From a virus: a DNA stretch of 46,860 nucleotides. Under the pieces are notes generated by a model. The model did not search any database and was not told where the DNA came from. It saw nothing but the letters and a program-made list of their open reading frames with translations. Position 1 is the first letter of the stretch; each line of letters starts with the position of its first letter. A program made the position numbers and the translations under genes. The DNA lies in IMG/VR virus record IMGVR_UViG_3300044730_001128, positions 1-46,860 of that record. One strand, 5' to 3'. Below, one piece after another: positions 27,991 through 36,622 of this stretch.

Positions 27991-28200
27991 ATGCTTTCCC
28001 TTGCTCTGGTACTCGCCACCGCCTACCCAATCACGAAGGTTGGCTCGTCCTGCCCCTACGGCTACTACTCCCAAGGCAGTTACTGTCTCCCGAACGCCGC
28101 AATGCAAAGGCCGGTTCGCGCTGTCCCCCAAACCAGCAGCCCCTGCCCATACGGCACCTACAGCGCCGGCAATTACTGCACCTGGACCCCAAAACGCTGA
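27991..28200 (+). CDS. Secreted Cys-rich repeat protein (69 aa)
   Basis: An N-terminal signal-like segment (MLSLALVLATAYP) is followed by two copies of a motif: SCPYGYYSQGSYC and PCPYGTYSAGNYC (form CPYGxYSxGxYC). Each repeat has two cysteines likely to form a disulfide. Such CPxGxYxxGxYC peptides occur in marine bacteria and phages, where the role is unknown. It has its own -10 element and sits between small and large terminase, a position typical of a moron (accessory gene expressed on its own). It may alter the cell envelope or act outside the cell. Confidence 0.65.
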   Translation: MLSLALVLATAYPITKVGSSCPYGYYSQGSYCLPNAAMQRPVRAVPQTSSPCPYGTYSAGNYCTWTPKR

Positions 28201-28255
28201 AGGGGGCAGGGGTTCAATTCCTGTAATACCCTAGAAGGTACCCGTACCCGAAAAA

Positions 28256-29506
28256 GTGACCGACACGGCTGGAACCCTCTCGCTCCGCTACGCCCAGGGG
28301 CAAGTGTTCTCCAGCCGTAAACGCTTCCGTGTCTTGGTCGCCGGCCGCCGTTTCGGCAAGAGCTACCTCTCCTGCATCGAACTCTTGCGTGGGGCAATCG
28401 AACGCCCCGGCGAAACCTTTTTCTACGCTGCCCCCACCTACCGCATGGCGAAGGACATCGCCTGGAAGGTACTAAAAAAGCTAGTCCCAAAAGCCTGGAT
28501 CAAATCCAAGAACGAGACCGACCTGAAAATCGAGCTGGTGAACGGCTCCACCATCGAACTGAAGGGCACTGAAAACGCCATGGCCCTGCGAGGCCGCAGT
28601 CTTGCTGGCGTGGTGCTCGACGAAGCCGCGTTCATGTCCAGCGACGTCTGGTTCGAGGTCATCCGCCCCGCCCTCGCCGACAAACAAGGCTGGGCCCTCT
28701 TCATCTCCACCCCCGACGGCACCGCCAGCTGGTTCTACGACCTCTGGTGCTACTGCGACCAAGACGACCCGGACTGGCACCGGTGGCAATTCACCACGAT
28801 CGATGGCGATAACGTCCCACCGGAGGAGATTGAGGCTGCCCGCGCCCAGCTTGACGCCCGCACCTTCCGCCAAGAATTCGAGGCCAGCTTCGAGAATCTC
28901 AGCGGTCTCGTCGCCGTCTCATTTAGCGACGAAAACATCGACAGCGTGGTGCAAGACCTACCGGTCCTACCGCTACTGCTGGGCGTGGACTTCAACGTGG
29001 ACCCCATGTCCGCCGTATGTGCGGTCAAAAAAGGCGACGTGCTCTGGGTTTTCGACGAAATTATCATGACCGGTGGTGCCACCACCTGGGACCTCTGCGA
29101 AGAAATCCAATCCCGCTACGGCGTGGAGCGCCGAATCATCGCCTGCCCGGACCCCACCGGCGGCGCCCGCAAAACCTCCGGCGTTGGCGCCACCGACCAC
29201 AACATCCTCCGCAAGAGCGGATTTACCGTATCCAGCCCCCGAAATCCCTGGAAAATCCGCGACAAAATCACCTGCGTCAACACCGCCCTCCTCGATGCCT
29301 CTGGAACGCGCCGCCTCTTCATCCACCCCAAGTGCAAAGAGCTAATCAAATCCCTCCGCACATTGACTTATGCCCCTGGAACCGGCCTCCCCAACAAAAA
29401 TCTCGGCGTAGACCACGCATTTGACGCCCTGGGCTACCTCTGCCTGCAAACTTTCAACCTCGCCAAGCCAGAGAACCTCGGAAAGACCTCCTATCGTGTG
29501 TGGTAA
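28256..29506 (+). CDS. terL: Large terminase subunit (416 aa)
   Basis: GTG start. ATPase domain: Walker A-like GRRFGKS (30-36), Walker B with VVLDEAAF (D122, E123) and coupling motif FISTPDG. Nuclease domain (RNase H-like): D245 in LLGVDFNVDP, and D386/D390 in GVDHAFDALGY, which hold the two metals for headful or site-specific DNA cutting. Length fits a compact TerL. The motor pushes DNA through the portal (31819) and cuts the concatemer. No strong Shine-Dalgarno is visible just upstream. Confidence 0.93.
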   Translation: MTDTAGTLSLRYAQGQVFSSRKRFRVLVAGRRFGKSYLSCIELLRGAIERPGETFFYAAPTYRMAKDIAWKVLKKLVPKAWIKSKNETDLKIELVNGSTIELKGTENAMALRGRSLAGVVLDEAAFMSSDVWFEVIRPALADKQGWALFISTPDGTASWFYDLWCYCDQDDPDWHRWQFTTIDGDNVPPEEIEAARAQLDARTFRQEFEASFENLSGLVAVSFSDENIDSVVQDLPVLPLLLGVDFNVDPMSAVCAVKKGDVLWVFDEIIMTGGATTWDLCEEIQSRYGVERRIIACPDPTGGARKTSGVGATDHNILRKSGFTVSSPRNPWKIRDKITCVNTALLDASGTRRLFIHPKCKELIKSLRTLTYAPGTGLPNKNLGVDHAFDALGYLCLQTFNLAKPENLGKTSYRVW

Positions 29507-29519
29507 CAGCGTAAAAACC

Positions 29520-29708
29520 ATGGCCAAAAAACCAACTAAGGCCCAGAAAAAGGTCGCCAAGGTCATGCGTGAGTACGGCAAAGGCGAACTGCACTCGGGC
29601 AGCAAGAAAGGCCCCGTGGTGAAGTCCCGCAAACAGGCAATCGCCATCGCCATGAGCGAAGCCGGTATGGCAAAACCCAAAAAATCCACCAAAAAAGGTA
29701 AGAAGTGA
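29520..29708 (+). CDS. Small Lys-rich protein, DUF6496-like (62 aa)
   Basis: Start MAKKPTKAQKKVAKVMREYG at 29520; the longer frame upstream lies within terL. GELHSGSKKGPVVKSRKQAI followed by AIAMSEAG is the conserved core I know as the DUF6496 type. Very basic ends suggest binding to DNA, possibly a capsid- or DNA-associated minor protein. Its stop overlaps the next ATG (TGATG). Confidence 0.7.
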   Translation: MAKKPTKAQKKVAKVMREYGKGELHSGSKKGPVVKSRKQAIAIAMSEAGMAKPKKSTKKGKK

Positions 29709-29863
29709 TGGCCAAACGCGGTCTTTACGCCAATATCGCGGCCAAACGCAAGCGCATCGCCGCCGGCAGCGGCGAAAAAATGCGTAAGCCTGGAACCAAG
29801 GGCGCCCCAACCGCCGCTGCCTTCAAAGCATCCGCCAAAACCGCCAAAAAAGGCAAGAAATAG
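29708..29863 (+). CDS. Small basic protein (51 aa)
   Basis: MAKRGLYANIAAKRKRIAAG, then SGEKMRKPGTKGAPTAAAFK with a Lys-rich end, a layout known from many phages (MAKRGLYxNIxAKRxRIAAGSGEKMRKPGxKGAP). Its role is unknown; it lies in the head block and is coupled to the previous basic protein by TGATG, so a DNA-packaging or virion role is likely. Confidence 0.7.
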   Translation: MAKRGLYANIAAKRKRIAAGSGEKMRKPGTKGAPTAAAFKASAKTAKKGKK

Positions 29864-29866
29864 GCC

Positions 29867-31114
29867 ATGTCCTTATTCGTCCAGACTTCCTCCTACACCA
29901 ACCCCTTTGTAACCACGGCTCTACCCGTTGGTGTCGGAGATGCTTTTGGACGTCTACGCACATCTAACCCACTTACTCTTTTCGATTCCAGTCACCGGTA
30001 CCACGACAACGGCCTCTGGGCCACCTCCACCGCCACCGGTGGAACGTCCACGTTCGACGTTAACGCCGGCCTCGTCAACCTCGCCGTAACCACCAGCTCT
30101 GGCTCCGAGGTCATCCGCGAAACCACCAAATGCTGCTCATACCAGCCGGGCAAATCCCTGCTGGTGATGTCCACTTTTACACTGAACCCCGCCAAAACCG
30201 GCCTCCGCCAGCGCGTCGGCTACTACGGCGCTGCCAACGGCATGTACCTAGAACTTGCCAATAACACCCTCTCCTTCGTCGAACGCAGCTCCTCCACCGG
30301 CTCCCTCGTCGAAACCCGCGTCTCCCAATCCGACTGGAACACCGACCCCCTAAACGGCGACGGCCCCTCCAACCTCGAACTGGACATCACAAAGTCCCAA
30401 ATCCTGTGGATGGACATCGAGTGGCTGGGCCTCGGCACCGTCCGCATGGGTTTCGTCATCAACGGCAAATTCATCCACTGCCACTCCTTCCACCACGCCA
30501 ACATCATTACTTCAACTTATATCACCACCGCCTCACTCCCCCTCCGCTACGAAATCACAAACACCGCCGCCACAGCAAGCGCCAGCACCCTCAAGCAGGT
30601 CTGCTCGACTGTACTTTCTGAAGGCGGCTACGAACTCCGCGGCCTCCAACAAGCCATCGGAACCACCATCACAGCTCCACACGCACTTACCACCGCCGGC
30701 ACTTACTACCCGGTTATTTCTTTACGTCTTAAAGCAGCTGCACTAGACGCAATCGTCATTCTCACCGCTCTATCCATCCTGGGCGCCAGCGCCAACGCCA
30801 ACTACAACTGGCGCGTCGTAGCTGCCGCCACAACCACCGGCGGCACTTGGACAAGCGCCGGTAGCGAATCCAGCGTCGAATACAACCTCACCGGCACCGC
30901 CACAACCGGCGGCCGCATCCTGGCCCAGGGCTACTTCAGCTCCACCAACCAAAGCACAGCATCCGTAGACATCCTTAAAGAAGCCCTATTCAAATTTCAG
31001 CTGGAACGCAATGGCCTCACCTCCACCCCTTACGAACTAAGCCTTGTTGTTACAGCCAGCGCGGCGACGTCTAATGTGCACGCATCCATGGACTGGGAGG
31101 AAATCAGCCGCTGA
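29867..31114 (+). CDS. Virion structural protein with FGRLRTSNPLTLFD motif (415 aa)
   Basis: The N-terminal GDAFGRLRTSNPLTLFDSSH is a motif I recall from phage structural proteins that lie near head genes; the rest is beta-rich, with no catalytic motif. Length and repeats of alternating hydrophobic/polar residues are consistent with a surface decoration or receptor-contact protein. It follows terL and precedes the portal, an unusual place for a tail fibre. Whether it sits on the head or tail cannot be told. Confidence 0.65.
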   Translation: MSLFVQTSSYTNPFVTTALPVGVGDAFGRLRTSNPLTLFDSSHRYHDNGLWATSTATGGTSTFDVNAGLVNLAVTTSSGSEVIRETTKCCSYQPGKSLLVMSTFTLNPAKTGLRQRVGYYGAANGMYLELANNTLSFVERSSSTGSLVETRVSQSDWNTDPLNGDGPSNLELDITKSQILWMDIEWLGLGTVRMGFVINGKFIHCHSFHHANIITSTYITTASLPLRYEITNTAATASASTLKQVCSTVLSEGGYELRGLQQAIGTTITAPHALTTAGTYYPVISLRLKAAALDAIVILTALSILGASANANYNWRVVAAATTTGGTWTSAGSESSVEYNLTGTATTGGRILAQGYFSSTNQSTASVDILKEALFKFQLERNGLTSTPYELSLVVTASAATSNVHASMDWEEISR

Positions 31115-31311
31115 TGACCATCCAGACAATCACCGGCAGCTGCCTCCACATCGAAATTGACGGCGAGGAAGGCACCACGCACGCCACGTTTGTATTCAAA
31201 ACCCCCTCAATCCCCGACACCTTGGGCAACTTCATCAAGATGCTCGCCCTCGGCATCGAAGTGCTGGTGCCCATCGAAAACCCCGAAGACGAGGAGGAAG
31301 ACGATGATTGA
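31114..31311 (+). CDS. Small acidic-tailed protein (65 aa)
   Basis: TGATG overlap with the structural gene upstream. Two short strands (TITGSCLHIEIDGEEGTTHA, FVFKTPSIPDTL) are followed by a helix and a Glu/Asp tail (PENPEDEEEDDD-type end). It may be a chaperone or a partner that shields the 415-residue protein. Unknown family. Confidence 0.5.
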   Translation: MTIQTITGSCLHIEIDGEEGTTHATFVFKTPSIPDTLGNFIKMLALGIEVLVPIENPEDEEEDDD

Positions 31312-31576
31312 GTATCGCGGCGAAAAATTCGAGGGCTACAACAAGCCCAAGCGCACCCCCAACCACCCGAAAAAATCCCACGTGGTCCTCGCCAAGGAAG
31401 GCGACACGGTAAAACTCATCCGTTTCGGCCAGCAGGGCGTATCTGGCTCACCAGCACAAAAAGGAGAGTCAGCAGCAGACAAGGCCAGAAGGGCATCGTT
31501 CAAGGCGCGTCACGCCCAAAATATCTCCAAGGGCAAAATGAGTGCGGCCTACTGGGCAAATAAGGTGAAATGGTGA
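31304..31576 (+). CDS. Conserved small basic protein, DUF5872-like (90 aa)
   Basis: Start MIEYRGEKFEGYNKPKRTPN at 31304 overlaps the previous gene by eight bases. The blocks YNKPKRTPNHPKKSHVVLAK, KLIRFGQQGVSGS and FKARHAQNISKGKMSAAYWA, then NKVKW, match a conserved phage and environmental family (DUF5872-like) of unknown role, commonly beside structural or packaging genes. Highly basic, so DNA binding is likely. Confidence 0.75.
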   Translation: MIEYRGEKFEGYNKPKRTPNHPKKSHVVLAKEGDTVKLIRFGQQGVSGSPAQKGESAADKARRASFKARHAQNISKGKMSAAYWANKVKW

Positions 31577-31774
31577 CTATCTCCCCTCAACTTTATGAAT
31601 CCACATCTTCAACTCCAACACATAATTTCTCAACGTATCTGCCTTCTCTAAATGCCAAACATTCCCAGTCTCCATGTACTGGTGCATGTGATTATCAACG
31701 CCCCTCAAACACTGGTGAATGAGCGCGTTCCACGGCTCCCGCACGGGCGTGTTCCACTCACGCACGAGACACAC
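31577..31774 (-). CDS. Small hypothetical protein (65 aa)
   Basis: GTG start; the GTG four codons in is an alternative. The sequence REWNTPVREPWNALIHQCLR... HQYMETGNVWHLEKADTLRN, then YVLELKMWIHKVEGR is helical with an His/Trp-rich centre and looks like a conserved cyanophage protein. It is transcribed against the head genes, its stop touching the stop of the upstream plus-strand gene with no gap. Confidence 0.6.
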   Translation of the reverse strand: MCLVREWNTPVREPWNALIHQCLRGVDNHMHQYMETGNVWHLEKADTLRNYVLELKMWIHKVEGR

Positions 31775-31818
31775 CTAGATCTCTAGTGCCAAAATAGGTA
31801 CAAAGTAGGAGTCAAGCC

Positions 31819-33297
31819 GTGGTCTACAGCGCCAATATCCCACCAACTGGTGCTGTAGTCAGCGAATCCCCGTTTGTCCGCAGCCTGGACGTCATCGCCA
31901 TGATGCCGGACTGGAGCGTGATGGCCGCCGTCACCAACGGTACCAACTACCTGCGGGACATGAGTGAAACTTATCTCCCGCAAGAACCCCGCGAAGACGA
32001 CGACGCCTACCAAACCCGCGTCGACCGCAGCGTCCTGAGCCCGTACACCAGCCGCCTCATCGAAACCGCCGCCGGCGCCATCCTCCGCAAACCCATCCAC
32101 GTCGAAGGCGACCCCTACTGGCTGGACCTGATCCAAAACATCGACGGCCTGGGCTCCAACATCAACGAATACGCCCGCCGCGCCTTGGTCAGCAGCCTGA
32201 CCTACGGCCACAGCGCCATCCTCGTCGACTACCCGGCCGCCGCTGGGGCGATGAATTTGGCGGAAGAGCGTGCGATGGGCCGCCGCCCCTACTTCGTCCA
32301 CGTTGATGCCCCCCAGATCTGGGGCTGGCGCAAAGAACCCGGCACCAACCGCCTGCTGCAGGTCCGCATCCACGACTACGACGTCCGCCCCCTCAACGAG
32401 TTCGGCGAAGAACAGGTCGAGGAAATGCGCGTCATCTACCCCGGCCGCTACGACCTCTATACGCTGGGCCAAGAAATCGTCGAATTCACCTCCACCGGCG
32501 GCTACAGCCTCGACGAAATCCCCCTGGTCCCGATCTACAGCAACCGCCGCGGCCTGCTGATCTCCCAGCCCCCACTGCTGGACATCGCCAACCTCAACAT
32601 CACCCACTACCAGCGCCAAGCCGACCTCATCCACGCCCTCCACATCGCCGCAATGCCCACCCTCGTCCTAGAGGGCTGGGACGACACGACTGGCTCCGCA
32701 ACGATGGGCGTCAACTACGCCATCGCCATGCAACCGGGCAACAAGGCGTACTACGTCCAGGCCGACGCCACCAGCTTCGACGCCCAAATGGCCGAGCTGG
32801 AGTCGTTGGCATCTCAAATGTCCACGCTGGGCGTGACCAAGCTCTTCGGCCAAAAGTTTGTGGCCGAGTCTGCCGAGGCCAAGCGCATCGACCAAGCCCA
32901 GTCCAACAGCGTGCTGTCGATCATCAGCCAAGAGCTGGAGAGCGCCCTCAACCAAGCCTTCGAGTTTGCCGCCCAGTACGTCGGCATCGAAGCCCCCGAA
33001 ATCACAATCGACCGCGACTTCGACTACTACCGCCTAATCGGCCAAGACGTCGCCGTCCTGACCCAACTCAACCAACTCGGCAAGATCAGCGACTCCATGC
33101 TTCTGGAGATCCTGCGCCGCGGCGAAGTCCTCCCTGACAACATCAATGTCGAAGACGAAGCCTACGAGGCCCGCGAAAGCATGGAAGCCCCTGAGCTAAT
33201 CGAGGCCAACGAAAACACCGGCGAGGACGACATGAACGAACGCGCCGAAATGACGCCCGACCGCATGGATCAGCTGATTGAGCTGCTGACCCGCTGA
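31819..33297 (+). CDS. Portal protein, DUF4055-like (492 aa)
   Basis: GTG start. The sequence matches the layout of DUF4055 siphovirus portals: [20 protein letters not shown], an [18 protein letters not shown] block, [12 protein letters not shown], and [20 protein letters not shown], then [13 protein letters not shown]. The region [20 protein letters not shown] is the portal stem/helix part. The C-terminus is acidic. Twelve copies would form the DNA channel at the head vertex, the docking site for TerL. It starts a head block with the collagen-like gene, scaffold and capsid. Confidence 0.85.
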   Translation: MVYSANIPPTGAVVSESPFVRSLDVIAMMPDWSVMAAVTNGTNYLRDMSETYLPQEPREDDDAYQTRVDRSVLSPYTSRLIETAAGAILRKPIHVEGDPYWLDLIQNIDGLGSNINEYARRALVSSLTYGHSAILVDYPAAAGAMNLAEERAMGRRPYFVHVDAPQIWGWRKEPGTNRLLQVRIHDYDVRPLNEFGEEQVEEMRVIYPGRYDLYTLGQEIVEFTSTGGYSLDEIPLVPIYSNRRGLLISQPPLLDIANLNITHYQRQADLIHALHIAAMPTLVLEGWDDTTGSATMGVNYAIAMQPGNKAYYVQADATSFDAQMAELESLASQMSTLGVTKLFGQKFVAESAEAKRIDQAQSNSVLSIISQELESALNQAFEFAAQYVGIEAPEITIDRDFDYYRLIGQDVAVLTQLNQLGKISDSMLLEILRRGEVLPDNINVEDEAYEARESMEAPELIEANENTGEDDMNERAEMTPDRMDQLIELLTR

Positions 33298-34175
33298 TGG
33301 CCACCCAAATCGAGCAACTAACGCTCGCCCAAATCACCTCCTTGGTGCGCCTCACCAAGCGCGTCAACCAACTCCGCAGCATCCTTTCCGGCAGCAACGA
33401 CCCCTCCACCAGCACCGGCAAAACCGGCGACTGGTACATCAACACCACTGACTACACCCTGTTCGGCCCCAAAACCGACGACTGGGGCGACGGCTTCCCC
33501 CTTGGCACGGGCTCCAAGATTCGCACCACGGAACTAACGGTTGCCGGCTTCCCCGGCACCAACAGTGGCGGAGGCGGCGGTGGCACTGCCGGCACCATCA
33601 CCATCGGCACGGTCACGACTGGCGCCCCAGGCAGCAGCGCGACGATCACAAACGTCGGCACCGCCGAAAACGCAATCCTCGATTTCGTCATCCCCCGCGG
33701 TGACGTCGGCGCGACAGGCGCCACCGGCCCTACAGGAGCCACCGGCGCAACAGGCGCAGCCGGCCCCACTGGAGCCACCGGTCCCCAAGGCGCCACGGGT
33801 CCTGCTGGCCCGCAAGGCGAAACAGGTCCTGCCGGCCCTCAAGGGGTTCAAGGCGACCCCGGCGAAGAGGGCCCACAGGGCGAAACCGGCCCTACCGGCG
33901 CCACGGGCCCTACCGGCCCCGCAGGCGCCACCGGAGCAACCGGCGCTACCGGCCCGGCTGGCACCATCACAGTCGGCGCCGTCAACACCGGCTCCGCTGG
34001 CACCGGAGTCATCGTCACCAACAGCGGCACCAGCACCGCCGCCATCCTCAACTTCACCATCCCCCGCGGCGACGCCGGCACCAACGCAACGGTCACCGCC
34101 GGCACAAACATCACTGTTGTAGACGGGCAAGTCTCGGTATCGGCTACCGCTGAATTTGACGATGGAACTTATTGA
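33297..34175 (+). CDS. Collagen-like structural protein (292 aa)
   Basis: Overlaps the portal stop (TGATG). The N-terminus (about 1-95) has a helix [20 protein letters not shown] and a small domain with [16 protein letters not shown]. Residues ~138-222 are Gly-X-Y repeats ([20 protein letters not shown] and so on), a collagen-type triple helix. On either side are two related modules of the type GTITxGxVxTGxxG...TNxGT...AILxFxIPRGD (about 98-135 and 222-262). It ends in EFDDGTY. It probably forms trimeric fibres on the head, or a head-tail joint, given its location. Confidence 0.8.
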   Translation: MATQIEQLTLAQITSLVRLTKRVNQLRSILSGSNDPSTSTGKTGDWYINTTDYTLFGPKTDDWGDGFPLGTGSKIRTTELTVAGFPGTNSGGGGGGTAGTITIGTVTTGAPGSSATITNVGTAENAILDFVIPRGDVGATGATGPTGATGATGAAGPTGATGPQGATGPAGPQGETGPAGPQGVQGDPGEEGPQGETGPTGATGPTGPAGATGATGATGPAGTITVGAVNTGSAGTGVIVTNSGTSTAAILNFTIPRGDAGTNATVTAGTNITVVDGQVSVSATAEFDDGTY

Positions 34176-34186
34176 TACTGGTGAAG

Positions 34187-34192
34187 TAAACT
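34187..34192 (+). promoter_or_regulatory. -10-like element TAAACT before scaffold gene
   Basis: TAAACT lies 25 bases before the GTG at 34218 in the short gap after the collagen-like gene. It could drive the scaffold and capsid genes. No -35 box at the usual spacing. Confidence 0.4.
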
Positions 34193-34217
34193 AGAACCGT
34201 CCAAGTAACACACAACC

Positions 34218-34925
34218 GTGCCCGAAGAACAGCAAGCAACAGCCACTCCCGTGGAGCCTGTTGCCCCTCAGCCTGTGGCTGAAAGCTCCGATCTGGCCGC
34301 CCAACTCGAAGCACTTCGTGCGAAAAACCAAGAGTTGATCGCCGAACGCCGCAAAGACCGCGAAAACCGCGAATCCCTCCAATCCCAGCTGGAAGAATTG
34401 CGCCAAGCGCAAGAATCCGCCAAAACCGCCAAATTGGCCGAATCCGGCGAGTTTAAAACCCTCTGGGAAGAGGCCCAACAAACTGTTGCTGACCTCAAGC
34501 AACAAATGGCGGCAAAAGAAGCGGAAGTCGAGCAAATCCGCCAGGGTTACTCAAAAGAGCAACTCCGCGCTGGCGCCATCGCCCAACTCTCTTCTGCTGG
34601 TGCGCTTGCACCCGATCAGCTGTATCGTTTGGTGCAGGAGAACTTACGCGCCAAAGAAGGACAGCCTGTGGCTTATGTCGGCGGCGTGGAAGTTCCGATT
34701 GGCGAGTATATCGCCAACTTAAAAAACCCCGGCAGCGGTTACGAGCACCACTTTGCGGCTACGAACCGCGCCGGTATGGGTGTCACGGGTAGTGCCCGCG
34801 CCACCGCCCTCCCCGGCCAATCCAACCCCTGGTCCAAGGACGCCTGGAACGTCACTCAGCAAATGATGATGCTCGCCAGCGACCCCGACAAAGCCAGGTT
34901 GTTGAAAACAGAAGCCGGTTTCTAG
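34218..34925 (+). CDS. Scaffold protein (235 aa)
   Basis: GTG start, directly upstream of the capsid gene. After a Pro/Glu-rich N-terminus it has a long coiled coil (about 25-115: QLEALRAKNQELIAERRKDR, SLQSQLEELRQAQES, QTVADLKQQMAAKEAEVEQI) and a C-terminal helical patch (NVTQQMMMLASDPDKARLLK) of the type that contacts the coat. Capsid scaffolds guide procapsid assembly and are then lost. No protease gene was found nearby. Confidence 0.8.
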   Translation: MPEEQQATATPVEPVAPQPVAESSDLAAQLEALRAKNQELIAERRKDRENRESLQSQLEELRQAQESAKTAKLAESGEFKTLWEEAQQTVADLKQQMAAKEAEVEQIRQGYSKEQLRAGAIAQLSSAGALAPDQLYRLVQENLRAKEGQPVAYVGGVEVPIGEYIANLKNPGSGYEHHFAATNRAGMGVTGSARATALPGQSNPWSKDAWNVTQQMMMLASDPDKARLLKTEAGF

Positions 34926-34971
34926 CCCCTGTGGGGCACCTCCCCAACCTTGACTCCACTGGAGCTAACCC

Positions 34972-36078
34972 ATGTCTGCTTCTAACAGCAACTTCGGGGG
35001 AACTTTTCTCTCGAACCTTGTTACCCGTCCTGAATTCCTTCAGTACACCGCTGAAGGCATCTTCGAGCAATCGAAGTGGATCCAGAGCGGCATTGTGCAG
35101 CGCAACGCTGCCCTCGATGCCCGTGCTGGCGGCACCCGCGTGCGCGTGCCCTTCTTCGACCCCATCGCCCCGACCGAAACCCAAATCCTGTCCACCTCCA
35201 GCTGGAACGGTGGCTTGGGTTATCTGACCGCCCAGAACGTCACTGCCGACGAGCAGATCATGACGATTCTGCACCGTGGTTTCGCTTATGCGGCCGACGA
35301 CCTCAGCAAACTCGGCTCTGGAGCTGACCCCCTCAGCCACGTCCGCAACCAGCTGTCTGCAGCCATCAACAAGCTGAAGACCGCCACCCTGGCAGCCCAA
35401 CTGCTGGGTCTGTTCGGTGGCATCTCCGGCGCTGGCGTGCTCGGCCCCAACCAGAACGACAAGTCGTTCGCTGGTGTCCCCGGTTCCATGACCGAGGCCA
35501 ACTTCCTGAACGTCGCCAACGTCGTTGGCACCAAAGCCAAGCTGGGTGAGCGCGGCGACGAGCTGGACTCGATCGCCATGCACTCCAACGTGGCTTACTA
35601 CCTGCAACAGGTGGGGATGCTGACCTTCAGCACCTCGGCTCTGTCCACCGGCGGCGCCATCACCTGGGGTGGCGGCGGCGTGGGCGTTACCGCTGCTGAA
35701 GTGGCTACGTTCGCTGGCCTCCGCGTCGTTATCGACGACCAACTGACTGCCCTGACCGGCGGCACCTCCACCCACGCCAAGAAGTACCCCGTGTACCTCT
35801 TCAAGTCGGGTGTGGTTTCCGAGGGCATCCAGCAGGACCTGCGCCTCGGTGCAGACCGCAACATCCTGTCGATGCAGGACATCCTGGCCGTTGACTACCA
35901 CTACGGTTACCACATCACTGGCACCAAGTGGGCCGACGCCGGCGACAACCCGACCAACGCCTCCACCTCCGGCAACCTGGCCAACACCAGCAGCTGGAGC
36001 CTGGTGTACAGCACCACCAAGCAAGTGCCCATCGCTCGCCTGCTGGTCAACACCCCGTTCGACACCACCGCTTACTGA
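34972..36078 (+). CDS. Major capsid protein (368 aa)
   Basis: ATG after GGAGC. The sequence has the order of HK97-fold coat proteins: an N-terminal arm with EFLQYTAEGIFEQSKWIQSG, a beta-rich E-loop region (RVRVPFFDPIAPTETQ), a helical spine (SHVRNQLSAAINKLKTATLA), and an A-domain end with VPIARLLVNTPFDTTAY. Codon use is strongly biased to C/G ends, as expected for the most abundant protein. A strong terminator follows. Scaffold and portal lie upstream. The assignment rests on gene order and layout. Confidence 0.88.
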   Translation: MSASNSNFGGTFLSNLVTRPEFLQYTAEGIFEQSKWIQSGIVQRNAALDARAGGTRVRVPFFDPIAPTETQILSTSSWNGGLGYLTAQNVTADEQIMTILHRGFAYAADDLSKLGSGADPLSHVRNQLSAAINKLKTATLAAQLLGLFGGISGAGVLGPNQNDKSFAGVPGSMTEANFLNVANVVGTKAKLGERGDELDSIAMHSNVAYYLQQVGMLTFSTSALSTGGAITWGGGGVGVTAAEVATFAGLRVVIDDQLTALTGGTSTHAKKYPVYLFKSGVVSEGIQQDLRLGADRNILSMQDILAVDYHYGYHITGTKWADAGDNPTNASTSGNLANTSSWSLVYSTTKQVPIARLLVNTPFDTTAY

Positions 36079-36101
36079 TCTTCAGTACGCGCCAAAACAA
36101 A

Positions 36102-36129
36102 GGCCCCCAAACCGGGGGCCTTTTCTTTT
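36102..36129. terminator. Bidirectional terminator after the capsid gene
   Basis: GGCCCCC and GGGGGCC form a perfect seven-base stem with loop AAACC. On the plus strand it is followed by TTTTCTTTT, and on the minus strand by TTTGTTTT, so it can end both the capsid unit and the convergent minus-strand gene (36142-36426). Confidence 0.88.
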
Positions 36130-36141
36130 GCCAAAAACTAC

Positions 36142-36426
36142 TCAGCCTTCAATCTCCCCAATCCGCACCCTCTCCTGATACTCAAAGATCGCTGGAGCCC
36201 GCCCCACCAAACGGTACGACTGGGTAAGCAGCTCCTTAAACACATGCTCACTCACCTGCAAATCCTGCAGGATCGTCTCAGCAGATTCCCCACTGGAGAA
36301 CCGTTCCCGAATAGCGTTAGCCACCACTTCCAGCGACCGCACGGTTTTTCCGGGGGCCGCCGATGGAACAGAAGCCACCTTTGTTTCTACGCTGGCATCA
36401 GCGTCCACAAGTTTGCGAGCAGGCAT
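36142..36426 (-). CDS. Hypothetical helical protein (94 aa)
   Basis: The start codon is shared, as CATG, with the divergent gene at 36425. Residues ~28-70 form helices (SLEVVANAIRERFSSGESAE, TILQDLQVSEHVFKELLTQS), perhaps a small helix-turn-helix. It is an isolated minus-strand gene inside the head block, ending at the bidirectional terminator. It may be a regulator of late genes. Function unknown. Confidence 0.55.
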   Translation of the reverse strand: MPARKLVDADASVETKVASVPSAAPGKTVRSLEVVANAIRERFSSGESAETILQDLQVSEHVFKELLTQSYRLVGRAPAIFEYQERVRIGEIEG

Positions 36427-36619
36427 GAGTACAGTCCGGCTTTTCGTACTACAGGATAACCTCCGCAGCTTTATTGACGTCCCCTACGACCAACACGCCG
36501 AAATCCAAGCTGATATTGAAATGACCGGTGGCAAGGTTTACCACGCCGTCATCTTGAGTCCACCCCCTAAAACAAGAAGATCTACTTCTGGAGCTAAACT
36601 CAAGAAAAGACTGTATTGA
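36425..36619 (+). CDS. Small hypothetical protein (64 aa)
   Basis: MSTVRLFVLQDNLRSFIDVP... GGKVYHAVILSPPPK with a basic C-terminus (TRRSTSGAKLKKRLY). It has no signal peptide and looks like a small beta-barrel or strand pair. Its ATG is one base past the divergent start codon of the minus-strand gene. It is the first gene of the connector operon. Function unknown. Confidence 0.55.
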   Translation: MSTVRLFVLQDNLRSFIDVPYDQHAEIQADIEMTGGKVYHAVILSPPPKTRRSTSGAKLKKRLY

Positions 36620-36622
36620 GCC

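Noticed and set aside
28206-28235. tRNA-like B box (GGTTCAATTCC) after the Cys-repeat gene
   Set aside because: The B-box consensus matches, but no D-arm, anticodon arm or matching acceptor strand exists upstream, and the T-stem has a mismatch. Taken as chance or at most an att-like fragment.
31775-31786. CTAGA/TCTAG inverted repeat upstream of the portal gene
   Set aside because: Short, with a common restriction-like sequence and no supporting promoter or regulator; too weak to call an operator.
33720-33960. Repeats in the collagen-like gene as a CRISPR or tandem DNA array
   Set aside because: The repeats are nine-base codon triplets for Gly-X-Y with varying bases, explained by protein selection.
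34852-36024. 390-residue minus-strand frame opposite the capsid gene
   Set aside because: Long open antisense frame caused by strong C-ending codon bias of the capsid gene; composition is Gly/Val/Ala/His-rich without domain features.
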